The position numbers and the translations under genes are program-made. The notes beneath the pieces were generated by a model. It saw only the letters and a program-made list of their open reading frames with translations, made no database searches and was not told where the DNA came from. Shown piece after piece: positions 35,389 to 46,810 of a stretch of DNA of 64,000 nucleotides. The stretch is from Chloromonas sp. AAM2 (lineage: Eukaryota > Chlorophyta > Chlorophyceae > Chlamydomonadales > Chlamydomonadaceae). The DNA is taken from assembly GCA_004335635.1 (NCBI GenBank), contig QAXH01004822.1, positions 353 through 64,352 on the forward strand, given 5' to 3'. The first letter of the stretch is position 1. The number at the start of each line of letters is the position of its first letter.

Positions 35389-37050
35389 CTGCAGGCCTGC
35401 CATAACGAAGCTGTTTTCATGCATTACATCACCCCGTTGGTTTCTGATGCGTTGGGCTCTACATCATATACACGTTTCAAACATACCTCCAGTGGCAGTC
35501 TGCAGATTTGCGTAGCTCCCCACTCAGTTGAATAACGAAGCTATAGACGATAATCAAAAGGTCCACAGCGGCTGGAATTCGTTGCCAAACACACAACGTC
35601 CAGGACAAGCCACAGCCAGCAACAACACCCACGAAGTCTATGAGGACTGATCACTTAAATCCCAGACATTTTTTCAGGCCCTTGTGAGTCTAATAAGGTT
35701 GCGGACAGGATAGCACCTCGAGGGGTGGCCACCACCACTACTATCGCGGTGTGTCGCAATCCTCTTGGATGGGTTGGATTCCCTCCCCTCGGGTGAGAGT
35801 GAGGCTGTCAGATGTCCACGCATGGCACTTTGATTCAGGATGAATTTAGGCGGTGACACTCACACTTCTTCCACAGTGTACGCCAACCCTACACGTTGTC
35901 AGGCATGCTTCAAGTGCCTAAATGTGCAATAACCGGCACTCTTAATGACTGGCCTGACAAATAGCACTGTGCTAACTAGCCAAGGCGTTGAGATGCAGCG
36001 TCACGAGAAAGGGCTTGGTCAGATAGCGCTCATGTCAACGTAACTCAAATCTCGTTGATTTCCTTGGCAAGTCATTCGGCGCATAGCCTGGCCCGTGTGA
36101 TGGTCGAAGCAACCTGGGTGCTGAGCAGCCTGTGACATGGATGTGCCTGCTGTGGACTTGACTACGCAGTATGGTCTGACAGTCACTGGGTGGTAACAAG
36201 CGCGTCAACACCTGCAAGGCTTGCCCACCGGGTTTACACCGGGTTTACAGCTGCGCTTAGTCACTGAGTTTACTGTGAGACTCATTTCACTGCTCATTGA
36301 ACATCTTGCAGTAGCCAGCCTGTCAGTACATGTAGTTGCCAAATGAAACGTCACGTAGCAAAAGCGTGACCCAGTCAAGGAGTGCTCCATACAATACAAC
36401 AGGAAGGAAACTATAACACGCAACTGGGTTCAATCTTCTCTACGGCCTGACATTGATACATGACGATGGGTGGGGGTAAATAACAACCTACAACACCTCC
36501 AATATCATTCTGACATATGCAGTGTATACCAGGCTCACAAGTTGCTCTGCAGCAACTCCGGCCTAAGACTGTGAAAATCGTGAGCCCCTCCTGCGGTCTA
36601 CAGTCTGGCACCTGGCGGCGCCTCAGCGATCTGAGCGCAAGCATCAAAACCTGCAAAATCGCAGTCATCTGAAGTGCAAGCATCAAAACCTGTGCAAAAC
36701 TGGTGTTCATGATGGCCCCTATACGGGAACCCTCCCTCACATGGCAAGCCGTTGCAAGAAGGGCGGGTGGTCCTGGCAAGACTTGCGGCAATAGACCACA
36801 AGAGGCGCTTGAGCACCCAGGCGCACAATGTGCGGCCCACATGTGACAGCAGCACCCAAGACCAAACTCTCTAATGGCACCTCGCTCCCTGAAATAAACG
36901 CCCTCTTCAAGCACTGGTCTTTGCAACACTCTTTGAAAACAGTGGCAGGTGACGTGCAGTCCCTGTACAAGTGTTTGTGAAGGAACAGCGGAAGGCGAAT
37001 AAGCACCGAGCGCCTTATCCTCTGGTGTCATCTGGTCACCGCACAGGTGC
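35389..37050. other. Intergenic region with repeat R3
   Basis: Repeat R3 copy 1 lies at 35668-35795. At 36610-36700 the words GCAAGCATCAAAACCTG and GCAGTCATCTGAAG recur as short direct repeats. No gene is supported, although the 3' UTR of the AGPase gene should extend into the right part. Confidence 0.5.
35668..35795 (+). repeat. Dispersed repeat R3, copy 1
   Basis: Matches 50332-50455. Shared words are TTTTTTCA, CCCTTGTG, TTGCGGACAGGATAGCACCT, GGGGTGGCCACCACCA, TATCGCGGTGTGTC and AATCCTCTT. Confidence 0.87.
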
Positions 37051-40000
37051 TCACACCACAGTGCCATCCGGCAGCACCGCACTCTTGGTGACGATGATGA
37101 CGTTGTCCCGAATGGCAATCCCCTGCATGCAGGCGCAGGCCGGGCCACAGCCGGTCACAGCTGGGCGCAGGTGGCGGACATACTGTTCCAAACATGACAC
37201 ACAGAGAGGGTGACAGCTGCGCACAGTGAGGGTGACAGTGGCGGGCCGCAGCTGGGCACAGCAAGAATGCCATCAGCTTGAGCTGTGTGGTGCCACACCA
37301 TGAGTCAACCTTTGAACATGTGTGAGTATGCGGTAAGAATGAGGATGTACCATGGTCGAACGGTGCCGATGGCTCACTGCGGCAAATTAAACGTGTTCAT
37401 ATCGGAACTTGCATACAGTAGTACGCTGTGCCTTATCCTCACCTTGTCCAGTCGGTTCATGCTCTCATGGATGCGCTCCTTGTTCAACAACTGCGCACAC
37501 ACAAACAGCAAGCGGGAGGTGCGTGGTGCGTGCACGACGCAGATGCACGCAAACTCTCCATGGAAACATTGCATGCACATGCTTTGTTCAGGGTGGTGAT
37601 GTCGGTTGCTGCTAAGCGCCTGGTTGGTTGGTCTTGCGGTACAATGACATGGCAGCATGTGACTAGGACTTTACTGCATTGTGTTGTTTTTCTTGTACGG
37701 CAGAACCTGATGAGTTTGTGGTGCTTGCAATACGGTCCCAGCCCAGAGAACAGCTCCCTCAGCCCTGCCTAAGCGCAATTGCAGCTGCCTTCCTCCCCTT
37801 CGCACCGTCTTCCTGGCATTTCCCCATGGCATAATTACCTGTACGTTGTTGCCAATGCGTGCATTCTTGTCCACAATGGCCCTCTTGACTGTGCAGTTCT
37901 TGCCAATGCCAATGGCTGGGTACTCAGGGCCAGTCTGTGGACACAACCAAGTGCAAGATCCATTCGTGCTACTCGCCAAAAGGGGAGGGGCCACAAGCAC
38001 CATGGCAGCAAGGGTTAGAAGTGTGCTAGACCAAGGACGGGTAAGCAACAGGTGCAGTGGCATCACGAACTGCACAAGGGCTGAGCCATACAGGCGCTTG
38101 TAAGCGATGCAACACAGCCAACCTCATGCACTCCCACGGGCTACTCCCCGCAGGCCCCTGTCCAAACAGCCCTTGACAAGCTCCTCAAATTGTTCTATTC
38201 GCACCTGCTGCGTCCAGTCCTTTTCCCATTCATAGTAGTCCGCGCCCATGATGTTGGAATCCTCAATGAGGCACCCGTCACCTGCACACGTGAGTGGCGG
38301 AGCGGAGCTGGCTCACACAGGCCTCACACAGCGCTATGGGAGGATCCTGAAGTTTGCAAAGCCAAGGTACTGAGCGACCTCTGGCTGGCAGGTCAGGCAG
38401 TGACTGTGGCAACCGTGACAATCGTGACAAGGCTGATAGTTGGACGACCAAACTGTTGTGCACAAACACAATCCGCGTGACTGGTTGTTGTGCGAGCATG
38501 CAATCTGCACAGATGCATGCGATGGCGGCCTGTGGAAGTGGCCTGCTCTCTTACCGATCAATGCCCTGCTGCCTATGATTGAGCCGCGGATGGTGCTGCC
38601 GTTGATCTGGCAGCCAAAGCCCAGCAGGACGTTTTGAAGCCTGCACCCGTGGATGCTGTTGGGGGGCAGGTTGTCCCAGCTGAACACACGGGCAAGGCAG
38701 CACACGGCGCAATGAGCTTAGCGAGATGGAAGGCCCAAGGTTCTCACCTTGCGGGACCAATGCGTTCCCAAGAAACCAACCAACATGGTGCAGAAATCGT
38801 GCAGAAAGTGGACTGCCAAGACAGAAGTAATGGTATGCACAGGCAAGCAAGCAGAGTATAAGATGTTATTAACATTTGCACGGCTTTGACGGTGCATGTC
38901 CGCTGACTTGGTGACTCAGTCACAGGGGTTGTGTCGCTGGTTCATGTGTCATACAACGTTGTATAAGTCCATCTTGTAGCGGCATTGTCAGCCCCAATAC
39001 AGCAACCGTGCCCCTCCCTGTGCCCCGCCCTGCTCACTGGCTATAGAAGGGGTCGTGTGCCGCTGAGCCCTCGAATGAGAAAGGCACCTCCCCCTTTGCC
39101 AGCGCTGTGTGGAAGTCATGGTACTCCGCCACCGACCCGCCTATGTCGGACCAGTAGCCCTTGTGGTTGAAGGCTATCACCTGACCAGCGCAGCGACCAG
39201 GGGCGTGTATGTGTATGTGTGTGTATGTGTGAGTGTGTATGCGTGTGTGTGTGCGCGCTTGTGTGTGTGCATGTGTGAGTGGGCGTGTGTTTGAAAGCGA
39301 GCATGAAGGTTCCGCGAGTGACGGCAGAAGGGTGCAAAGGGAAAGCCTTTCCAACGGCCAGAGGTGGGGTGTCAAAGATTGCAGTAAGCGCACGTGCTTG
39401 CGTGGACATGGTCCCCGCAAGGCTTTGCCAGCAACCAGGCATCGCACAGTGATAGCGTGTCACCTCTAGAAATGGCTCAAGCCCAATCCTTCTTTGCATT
39501 CCCTCACCTTCAGTCCTTGTTGGATGGCATCAGGGATGAGCTCTCGCCCAAAGTCCCGCTTGTTGCCCTTCAGCAGCAGGTCAAGGGCCTGGAGGCACAT
39601 GGAGGACACATACCAAGGCGTAAGGAGGACACTATAACAACTTGAAGCAAGGGACACCATGATGTGAATCAACATGCTTTGTGCCGCGGCTGATATCAAG
39701 ACTCAGAAGGTCCCAAGCAGGTGGCATCAGAACAGGCTGTGGGCAAGGGCACTATGTGGCGCCACTGTTGAACACCCTCATGCGCCAGCGCACCCCACAC
39801 AATCATCTTCATCATCTCAAGTCACACAGTCCTGGTGCCTGCATCTCCATTGCAAGTGTTGCCCCTTGCGTGGCATGGTATGCTTTCCCCGGCTGTCAGG
39901 CCCGGCGCCTGCCCCATGCGGTTACCCACCTCCTTCTTCTCTCATCACCCACCTCCTTCTTCTCTCATCACTCACCTCCTTCTTGAACATCATGATGCCG

Positions 40001-43000
40001 CAGCTGGCGATCCAGGACCGCTGCTGAGGGCTGCCCACGTCTGCAGGGCAAGGACAAAACAGCGTTGCTCGGTGTCAATGTTACATAGGAGGCGGGCTGA
40101 GCACGCCCGGCATAGTAACAGCAACAAACCCAGAACTAACTCCTGCTGAGCAGGCCTCACAGCCCAGGAACGATAACAACAAGAATGGCAACAGATTGTT
40201 ATCCCACCATGCAGACTTTCAGTCTCCCCGTCAAACACAAGATTCCACGCCTGAAAATGCCTCTTGCATTCCGGATCTTCAGCTGCAAGTGTACTTGATG
40301 GATAGCAGTGCAGCCGCAGTGCAGCTTGGTCTGCTGCTCACCGAGGAAGGTTGTGTTGGCAATCTTGGAGTCGTTGGCAAACTCCTGCAAGACAGAGAAT
40401 ACCACACATACCACACATGAGTTCAATAATGCCAGCGTGGGTGGTGGTGGGTGGGTGGTGGGTGCTCATGATTTCTATGGGCGGCAGCAAAGGACGCCAG
40501 CACGGTCTAGTGCTACTCGTACCGCATTCAGAGCACGCCTGGTCATTCACAGATGGCATTGGCACCTGAATGCACACCTATGCTTCCAGACTGGCCATGT
40601 GGTGAAGCGCATAACCCTCAGCCAATCCTGCCTTTTCCCAGCCCTACTGCTCTTTCCCAACCCCAGCTCCACGTCCATAGACGCTTTTGCATGCATAGAG
40701 AAGCGTGACCTACCTCTACGTCCATGGCGTCCATGCTCATGAGCGCCTTCCGGTCACCTTGCGGCTTCTCCTCAAAGGACCTGACGGACGTGCTGTGGGC
40801 GCCCAACTGCACACACATGCACACAGAGGCACAGCGGTCAGGCTTGCTTGGAAGCAATGACCAGAGTGATTACACGGATTAAGCGGTGTGGCATGGAACA
40901 CACGTACACACACATACGTCCACGCATACACATTTGATTATCGCCGGGCGCACATTTCTTGCAGACGTTGAGTTTAGCTGCAATACCTTGGGTTGAATCA
41001 TAAACAGACAAACACAAACAATGTGGGTTGCACAACAACACGTGGGTTGAATCAGCTGTCAAGCTTGCGTGATAGCCATGACCAGAATGATCACCTGAAC
41101 CAGGTGGCATGCGACACGTTACAGCATCGCATGACGTTCTGCAACTGATGTAATTATCACGTTTGTGACCAGGCTGCACACACGACCTGCCATCAGCACT
41201 GCGCCGCTGTGCATCCGCCAGATCTCCACTTCAAGCTGCCCACCTTGACAATCCCAAAGTGGTCCACCAGGTGCTCCTCCACCGGCCGGCACACCAGGGT
41301 CAGATCCTGCCAAGAAACCACCCATCAGGCATGCATGTCACAGCCACGCGGTGACAGTGACCATGACAGAACACATGCATTACCATGACGGATATGCTGT
41401 ACAGTGCTGCCCAGGGCAGAGGCTTCAGTCGATCCCTCATGGCCTGCTGATGCACTTTCCTGCCTCACGCCCCTCGGCTAGTTTCCTGCCCTTGGTTGAC
41501 CCGGCTGGGCCTTCATGCAACCGCTGTGCGCCTGCGCTGCCCTGTCTCACCGCTTCGTTTGTCCGGTGGAAGTCAACCAGGTGGCTGAAGTCCATGCGGT
41601 ACACCTGGTCGCTGGGCAGCACCTGCGACCCATGTGGCATGTGGCAGGCAGGGTCAGCAAAAACGTGACTGGGAAGAGCTTGTAGCCACGAACTCTCTCC
41701 AAGGCGGTTACCACCTGTGTTGGTGCCGGTCCTGTGCTGCTGCTAGAGAAGAGCGCCAGTCAGACCCCTACCTCACCCGCACTGCTGCGCCTTGAGTCCG
41801 TTGCTGACCCCTCCTGACCCCTCTCTGCTGCTCGCCCCTGCAGGATTGACCTAGTCACCTGCTCTTCTGTCTCTGCTGAAACTCTGCCCTCCCCCCAGGT
41901 CGAGATTGGTCGCCCAGCCCACCGCTCTCTCCCACACCAATGGACCCACCAGGATGTCTTCAATGAACCTCTCCTGCGGGTTGCCCTGGAACATGTGCCA
42001 CCACTGGCGCACGGCGTCCGCAGCACCGTCTGAACAAACAAACAAACAAACAAACACACATACACGCCCAGCCATTGTACTGCTAGTCATGCAAATGCAA
42101 ATGCCATCAAGTCTCCCATGCCCAGAGAGGTGTGGAGCGGATGAGTGCCGGCACCGGTCAAGTCAAGTCGGTCAGCCTCAGCCTGTCCCATCAGGAGTGC
42201 ATCAGAAGCTAGGAATGCCAAGCAAGTTGAGCTGGATACCAGCAGTGGTTGCTGTCTGACCCGCTGCTTGTCCCAGTCACCTGCCCAGCGAGACTCCTTG
42301 GGACCCTGCGAAGTGTGGGACAAACAGCAAGGTTTGCACAACTCGCTGATCCAGCACGGCCCACTGTCCCGGGCTAGACGTGTGGGCAGGACTGGCAAAA
42401 CTGACCACTCTGTCAAAAGCTGGGCCATTCTGCCAGCGCATCACTGCACCATAGGTTGCATGACTGTGTGGACGCCGCCAGTGACAGGCAGTGTGATGCT
42501 TGACAATCCCAGAGCGATAGTGCTGCTGCTGGACACCACCAAGCTACAGTAGAGCCTAAAACACAGCCGGCCTGTTGAGGTGCAATGTAAGTGCTATACC
42601 GGTAACCATCACTTTTTTGCATCGGCTCCTACCATCGTGCTCGTTCACCAAGTGATCGGCTACTCTCCCTACTGCTGCACGGCTATGTCCCATACGGCCA
42701 CACCCTGTGCTATCAGTTTGTCTACCGGACCATGGAGGTAACGTCCCCCAGGCGCCCCACCTGTGTGGCCGCCACCACCTCCATGAATGAGCCGCCGTCA
42801 TTCCCCAGCGGCCCCGTGCCGTGCCACTCGTATGTGTGCTGAAGGTACTTGTTGAGGGACGTGCTGTTATACTGGGTGAGCACAAACGCCTGGGGGACAC
42901 ACACAACACAACGGACGCGCCACCTTGGACGTGAGGACCATGCCAGACACTGTGCCTCTACAGCTTGTACGGCATGATTGGCGTATAGTTGAGGCACAAC

Positions 43001-44396
43001 TGGGAATGCGATTGGGCTGCAGGCCGGCTGCACTTGGGTTTCGTCGCATTTGTAGATTATCTCTACAACTTGTACTGCAACATAACTGGCGGTTGAGTAA
43101 GACACAAATGGAAGTACAACTTGGTTGTGGGACCTGAAGTTGCACTCGCATGATGGCCGTGGTTTAGGAAGTGCACGAAAGGCGCTCCAACTTGGGCGCT
43201 CACCTTCTGGATTCCACTGTTGACCAGGTTGCTCAACGGGACATCAATGAGTCGGTGGATGCCGCCCACAGGAACTGAAACCACAGGATGATAGAATGAC
43301 ATTTTCAATTGCGCTTCATGCCATTGCTTGCCCGCTCGTTGTGGCATTGTGCTATTGCTTTGGATCAGCTGTGAGCTGAGCACCCTTGCATCAAATGACA
43401 TCACGGCTGGCCGCAACGGTATGCTTCAGCAAACCCATGAATGCTGCAAGTGTGGCATGGTGCTCACTGTTCATCAGGTCGCCGGACATGCATACAGTAT
43501 CAGTTGGTTAGTCACTTAAGTACTCTGATCGTAAAACTATCTTGCTTGGTCGCTTGGCAAGATAAGTTTGTACTTCCACTCGACATGACAAAGGTCCAAA
43601 ATCATTAGGGCCGTGCTGTGCAGGCAAGTGTCAACATGCTGCCAGTTTTAGCAGAGCTCTTACTTGCAGGAAGCGTTCGATTTTTTGTCAGTGGGAACAG
43701 GCGCCTGCATAGCACATGAGGGCGAGTTTGATCAAGGCATTAGGATGCATTAAAAACTCGAAACAAACAGAGAAGATGTCTTACTGATCAACCTGATGGC
43801 CGTGAAAGCATGGTGACATGGTTGACCTTGTGCTTGTCCTGTTTTTCTGTCCAAAAAGCAGGGCACATCATGCCACACATGCAAACGATCCACATCGGCT
43901 ATTGTGACTGACACATGCCTGTATATAGCCAGTGAGGCGCATGCATGCATGCACGCACCTGCTGTCCGTTTCTCCCCCACCAAGCACCACAGCACACACA
44001 CTGCCTCGAGGGTAGATGGCTGACAGCATGGGACGAGGATCGTGATTGAGTTGCGAGACGGGCTCTACTGAAGCTGCAATGATCAGTTGTGGTCATCATT
44101 ATGAAGCAGGCGTTAAGCAAGTGTGTGCGTCATAGCTGGAAGGCTAACCCTAACCCTAGGTTAGGATCAAGCAAAGAGTTGCGTGCTGCTCCTTGCAGGA
44201 ACGCCTCACCTCTGTCACGGGAGCGGTAAATGACGGGGATATCGTCCATGCTCGCAGTAGGGTCTTGCGGAACTGGCCAGTATTTGTCAATCAACCTTGT
44301 GGTTTTCGCGGCACTGACTTTGCCCGCTTCATGGGAACGACGTGTACAAGCTTTACGGCCACCTCCGGCTGCTGGCGTATGGGCAAATCCCTGCAT
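37051..44396 (-). CDS. ADP-glucose pyrophosphorylase, large/regulatory-subunit-like, 19 exons
   Basis: Exons (5' to 3') are 44396-44210, 44004-43959, 43704-43664, 43274-43204, 42889-42761, 42305-42281, 42029-41950, 41622-41551, 41306-41244, 40806-40714, 40384-40342, 40040-39976, 39588-39508, 39180-39038, 38679-38555, 38281-38205, 37934-37839, 37490-37443 and 37122-37051. All phases close, giving 518 residues. The enzyme makes ADP-glucose from ATP and glucose-1-phosphate in plastid starch synthesis. Seen are VVLGGG, RLFPLTKNRTLPAIPVGG, RLIDVPLSNLVNSGIQKV, LTQYNSTSLNKYL, GAADAVRQWWHMF, VYRMDFSHLVDFHR, FEEKPQG, GYWSDIGG, GCLIEDSNIMGADYYE, AIVDKNARIGNN and VIIVTKSAVLPDGTVV at the C-terminus. The Lys normally in KRAKPAV is Leu and the GTR of the Gly-rich loop is replaced, which suggests a regulatory rather than catalytic subunit. 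The first 60 residues could be a transit peptide; the start is the least certain part. Confidence 0.93.
39205..39295 (+). repeat. GT-rich microsatellite (GTGTATGT / GTGTGTGC)
   Basis: Degenerate GT repeat at the 5' end of the intron before exon 14 of the AGPase gene. On the coding strand it is a CA-rich tract just upstream of the acceptor. Confidence 0.9.
42034..42056 (+). repeat. AAAC microsatellite in AGPase intron
   Basis: Five to six AAAC units directly upstream (coding strand: GTTT units) of the acceptor of AGPase exon 7, where the run acts as a pyrimidine-rich tract. Confidence 0.9.
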
Positions 44397-46810
44397 TGTT
44401 CCAGTCTATCAATCCAGGATCGCCAGTCTGTCAAAAAACTCGCTCCCACTCAGGGCTGCTTGCCTTCACGATGTCTGAGCTAAGAAGGTATGGTGCCTAG
44501 AGAATTAAATGAATGTGCATCAACACTGAAGGAGCCTCGGCAGGGCCTGAGTCAGAAAACCACTACGAAGAACACGTGGTCGCGTAACCTCCATAACTTT
44601 CAATTCAGGGAAGGCGGGCGCCGTACGAATCTGAAGACATGATGCACTTAAGCAATCAGCTGTGTGAGCGCTGCGTTGAGCTCATCTGCGTGGTAGGGTG
44701 AAGACTACTATCAACGCTCACATAATGTGCTGTTTGATCTCGTGAGGGGCCTTCGCATGTGCTCTGGTTGTGGCTAATGCCTGGTAATATGAAGGAAGGC
44801 CCAGAATGCGACATTATCCGTCAGAAAACAGGCACAGAGCAGCCTTGAATACGCAAACTGCGTACCGCAAGTGGTCAAAGTGGTCATGCAGGTGTCAGCA
44901 TGTGATTCTGGCGTCGACCTGGCCATGTCTGGTACCATATGTTTGGTGGTTGGATGGAACACCACCGACCACGAGAATTCCCTTGTGGGAGCATTTCGTG
45001 TGTATGATGCCTGCCTGTCAGGCTGCTCCGGTACTTGAAGAGCGAGTGCAGAACTGAGGACAGCGCATCAGTCTCCGAAACCATGGCCGAAGTCACGTTC
45101 TGGGGGCAGCACGTGTATGGGAGTGTTTAACCACTGAATAACCAATTACTGACCACAGGCTGGTTCGCTACACCCACTGCCTGGGTTGCCATCGTACTGC
45201 TGTACTGCCGTTGCAGCACAAGCAAGTGCAACACAAGCACAGCAGAGGGTGCCTACTACTGGCGGGCAGCCTGCTGTGTCTTAAGGACCACGTGTTAGTA
45301 GGGCTCCATTAGGTCTGGGCGTGTTACTGTAACTTGAGACTGCGGGTCTATCACAGCCAAGGTCGAGGAAGCCTGCTGTTAGACGCTTTGTTGGTTCAAA
45401 CCTCGGTTACCCCTTAGTCGCACCAGGGTAGCCGTGTAGTTAATCCCTGGTTGACTCCAGTAGCCTTTCCAGTAATGTTGGACAAGCCAGTCACCTATCT
45501 GTAACAGCAGAGTCACGCACCAGTCAGGCCCTGGTTCGAGCCGAGTTGCAGGACGAGGGCTATTCAAGTTACCGACAACCTGCCAGTACCTGCATCGCTA
45601 CAGTCCAGTCACCCCTGAGTCACCTACCTGTGACAGTAGAGTCACGCATCAGGCCCTGGCACTACACGTCATCATGCCAACAGGCGGCCCTTGTTGTGAC
45701 CACTTAACTCTCGCTGTTGTGCAGTCTCCTTGAGTACCGCTGGTACGCCTTTGGCCACAACAATTGCTGAAGGGGCTGCATCCGTAAGCTTGCCTGTAGC
45801 CTATGACACCCTGGTGGACACCCATGAACGCTAAGTGGTCTCCAGTGGTGGTCCCGGACACCCAGCGACTGATAGAACCAGGAACAGCATCATGGTCCTT
45901 GGGCACTTGGAGCCCCATCCCTACCCTAGCCGCCTGCACAGCTCTGGCTAGGCGCCACATTAACATCTGGTACACCTGGGTGTCTGGGTATGCATTGGGT
46001 GTACACCTGGGTACACCTCAAAACACGCTTTTACAATGGCTGTTCCCTCCCTCCCGTACTGACTTCAGTTGTCTTTCTTCCTGGCCTTCTTGTTTCTTAG
46101 CCTTCTGTGTAAAGTATGTATACTAGACTTTTTTCTCTCTAGACTTGTTTCAAAGTTGATTGATAGGAGAGGTGAGGGAACCGCCACCAGGTCTACATGC
46201 ATACACAGTCTACACTACCAACCGCCAGCTCGTCTGTTGTGATGGTAAGTCAGGCATTTTCAGTGTTTCAGTCAGGTAAGTCGGACAGGACGGGCACACG
46301 ACATGATCATTCAGACATGCCGGACGGCCCAGGGGCATTAGATCCCTCACCTCAGGATTTGACTTCGGTTTTCTACGGCCGATGTCTTTGACAGGCAATG
46401 ACTTTAACAGGCGATGGCTTTAACACGCGATGACTTTGACAGGCAATATTGACATCCTAATTTGCAATTGGACAGGCGTTTCATCAGCATCACGTCATCA
46501 GCATCAGGTCACCGGAGCAAGCCCTGTATGGCACGTCCCTACTCAACAGCAGCCTAATCAGTTCAGGGCGCTCAGCTGTCTGGAACGTCATGTGAGCATA
46601 GTCTGTGGTAGGCAGCCTCACATGACTGTGAAAACCTTTCATACGATCGTCAGGTTGGTAAACTGTGGCAGGAGAGGGCAGGTGTGAGACTTAGAGCGCA
46701 GCGTTTGCCTTTGGTTAAACAACGTTTGCTAACAAATCAACGTTCATTGACAATGCCCGATTTCATGTTCGTGGTAGGGCTGGAAGGGCCTGACACCGTG
46801 AAGTGTTGTT
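44397..46810. other. Intergenic region with repeats R4 and R5
   Basis: No gene is supported. It contains short repeat R5 at 44544-44580, a duplicated block at about 45490-45530 and 45610-45655 built on AGAGTCACGCA and AGGCCCTGG, and repeat R4 copy 2 at 46390-46540. Telomere-like CCCTAA words at 44146-44165 lie just inside the AGPase gene span. Confidence 0.5.
46390..46540 (+). repeat. Dispersed repeat R4, copy 2
   Basis: Second copy of the element at 17680-17795, with an extra local triplication of GCGATGACTTTGACAGGCAA-like words. Confidence 0.75.

Noticed and set aside
44146..44165. Telomere-like AACCCTAACCCTAGGTTAGG
   Set aside because: It contains only two CCCTAA units with a short palindrome, lies inside an AGPase intron, and has no array around it. 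It is probably chance or a trace of break repair.
45440..45670. Possible tRNA gene cluster (GGTTCGAGCC and GGTTCAAACC words)
   Set aside because: No cloverleaf can be drawn around either word. The region is a degenerate direct duplication built on AGAGTCACGCA.
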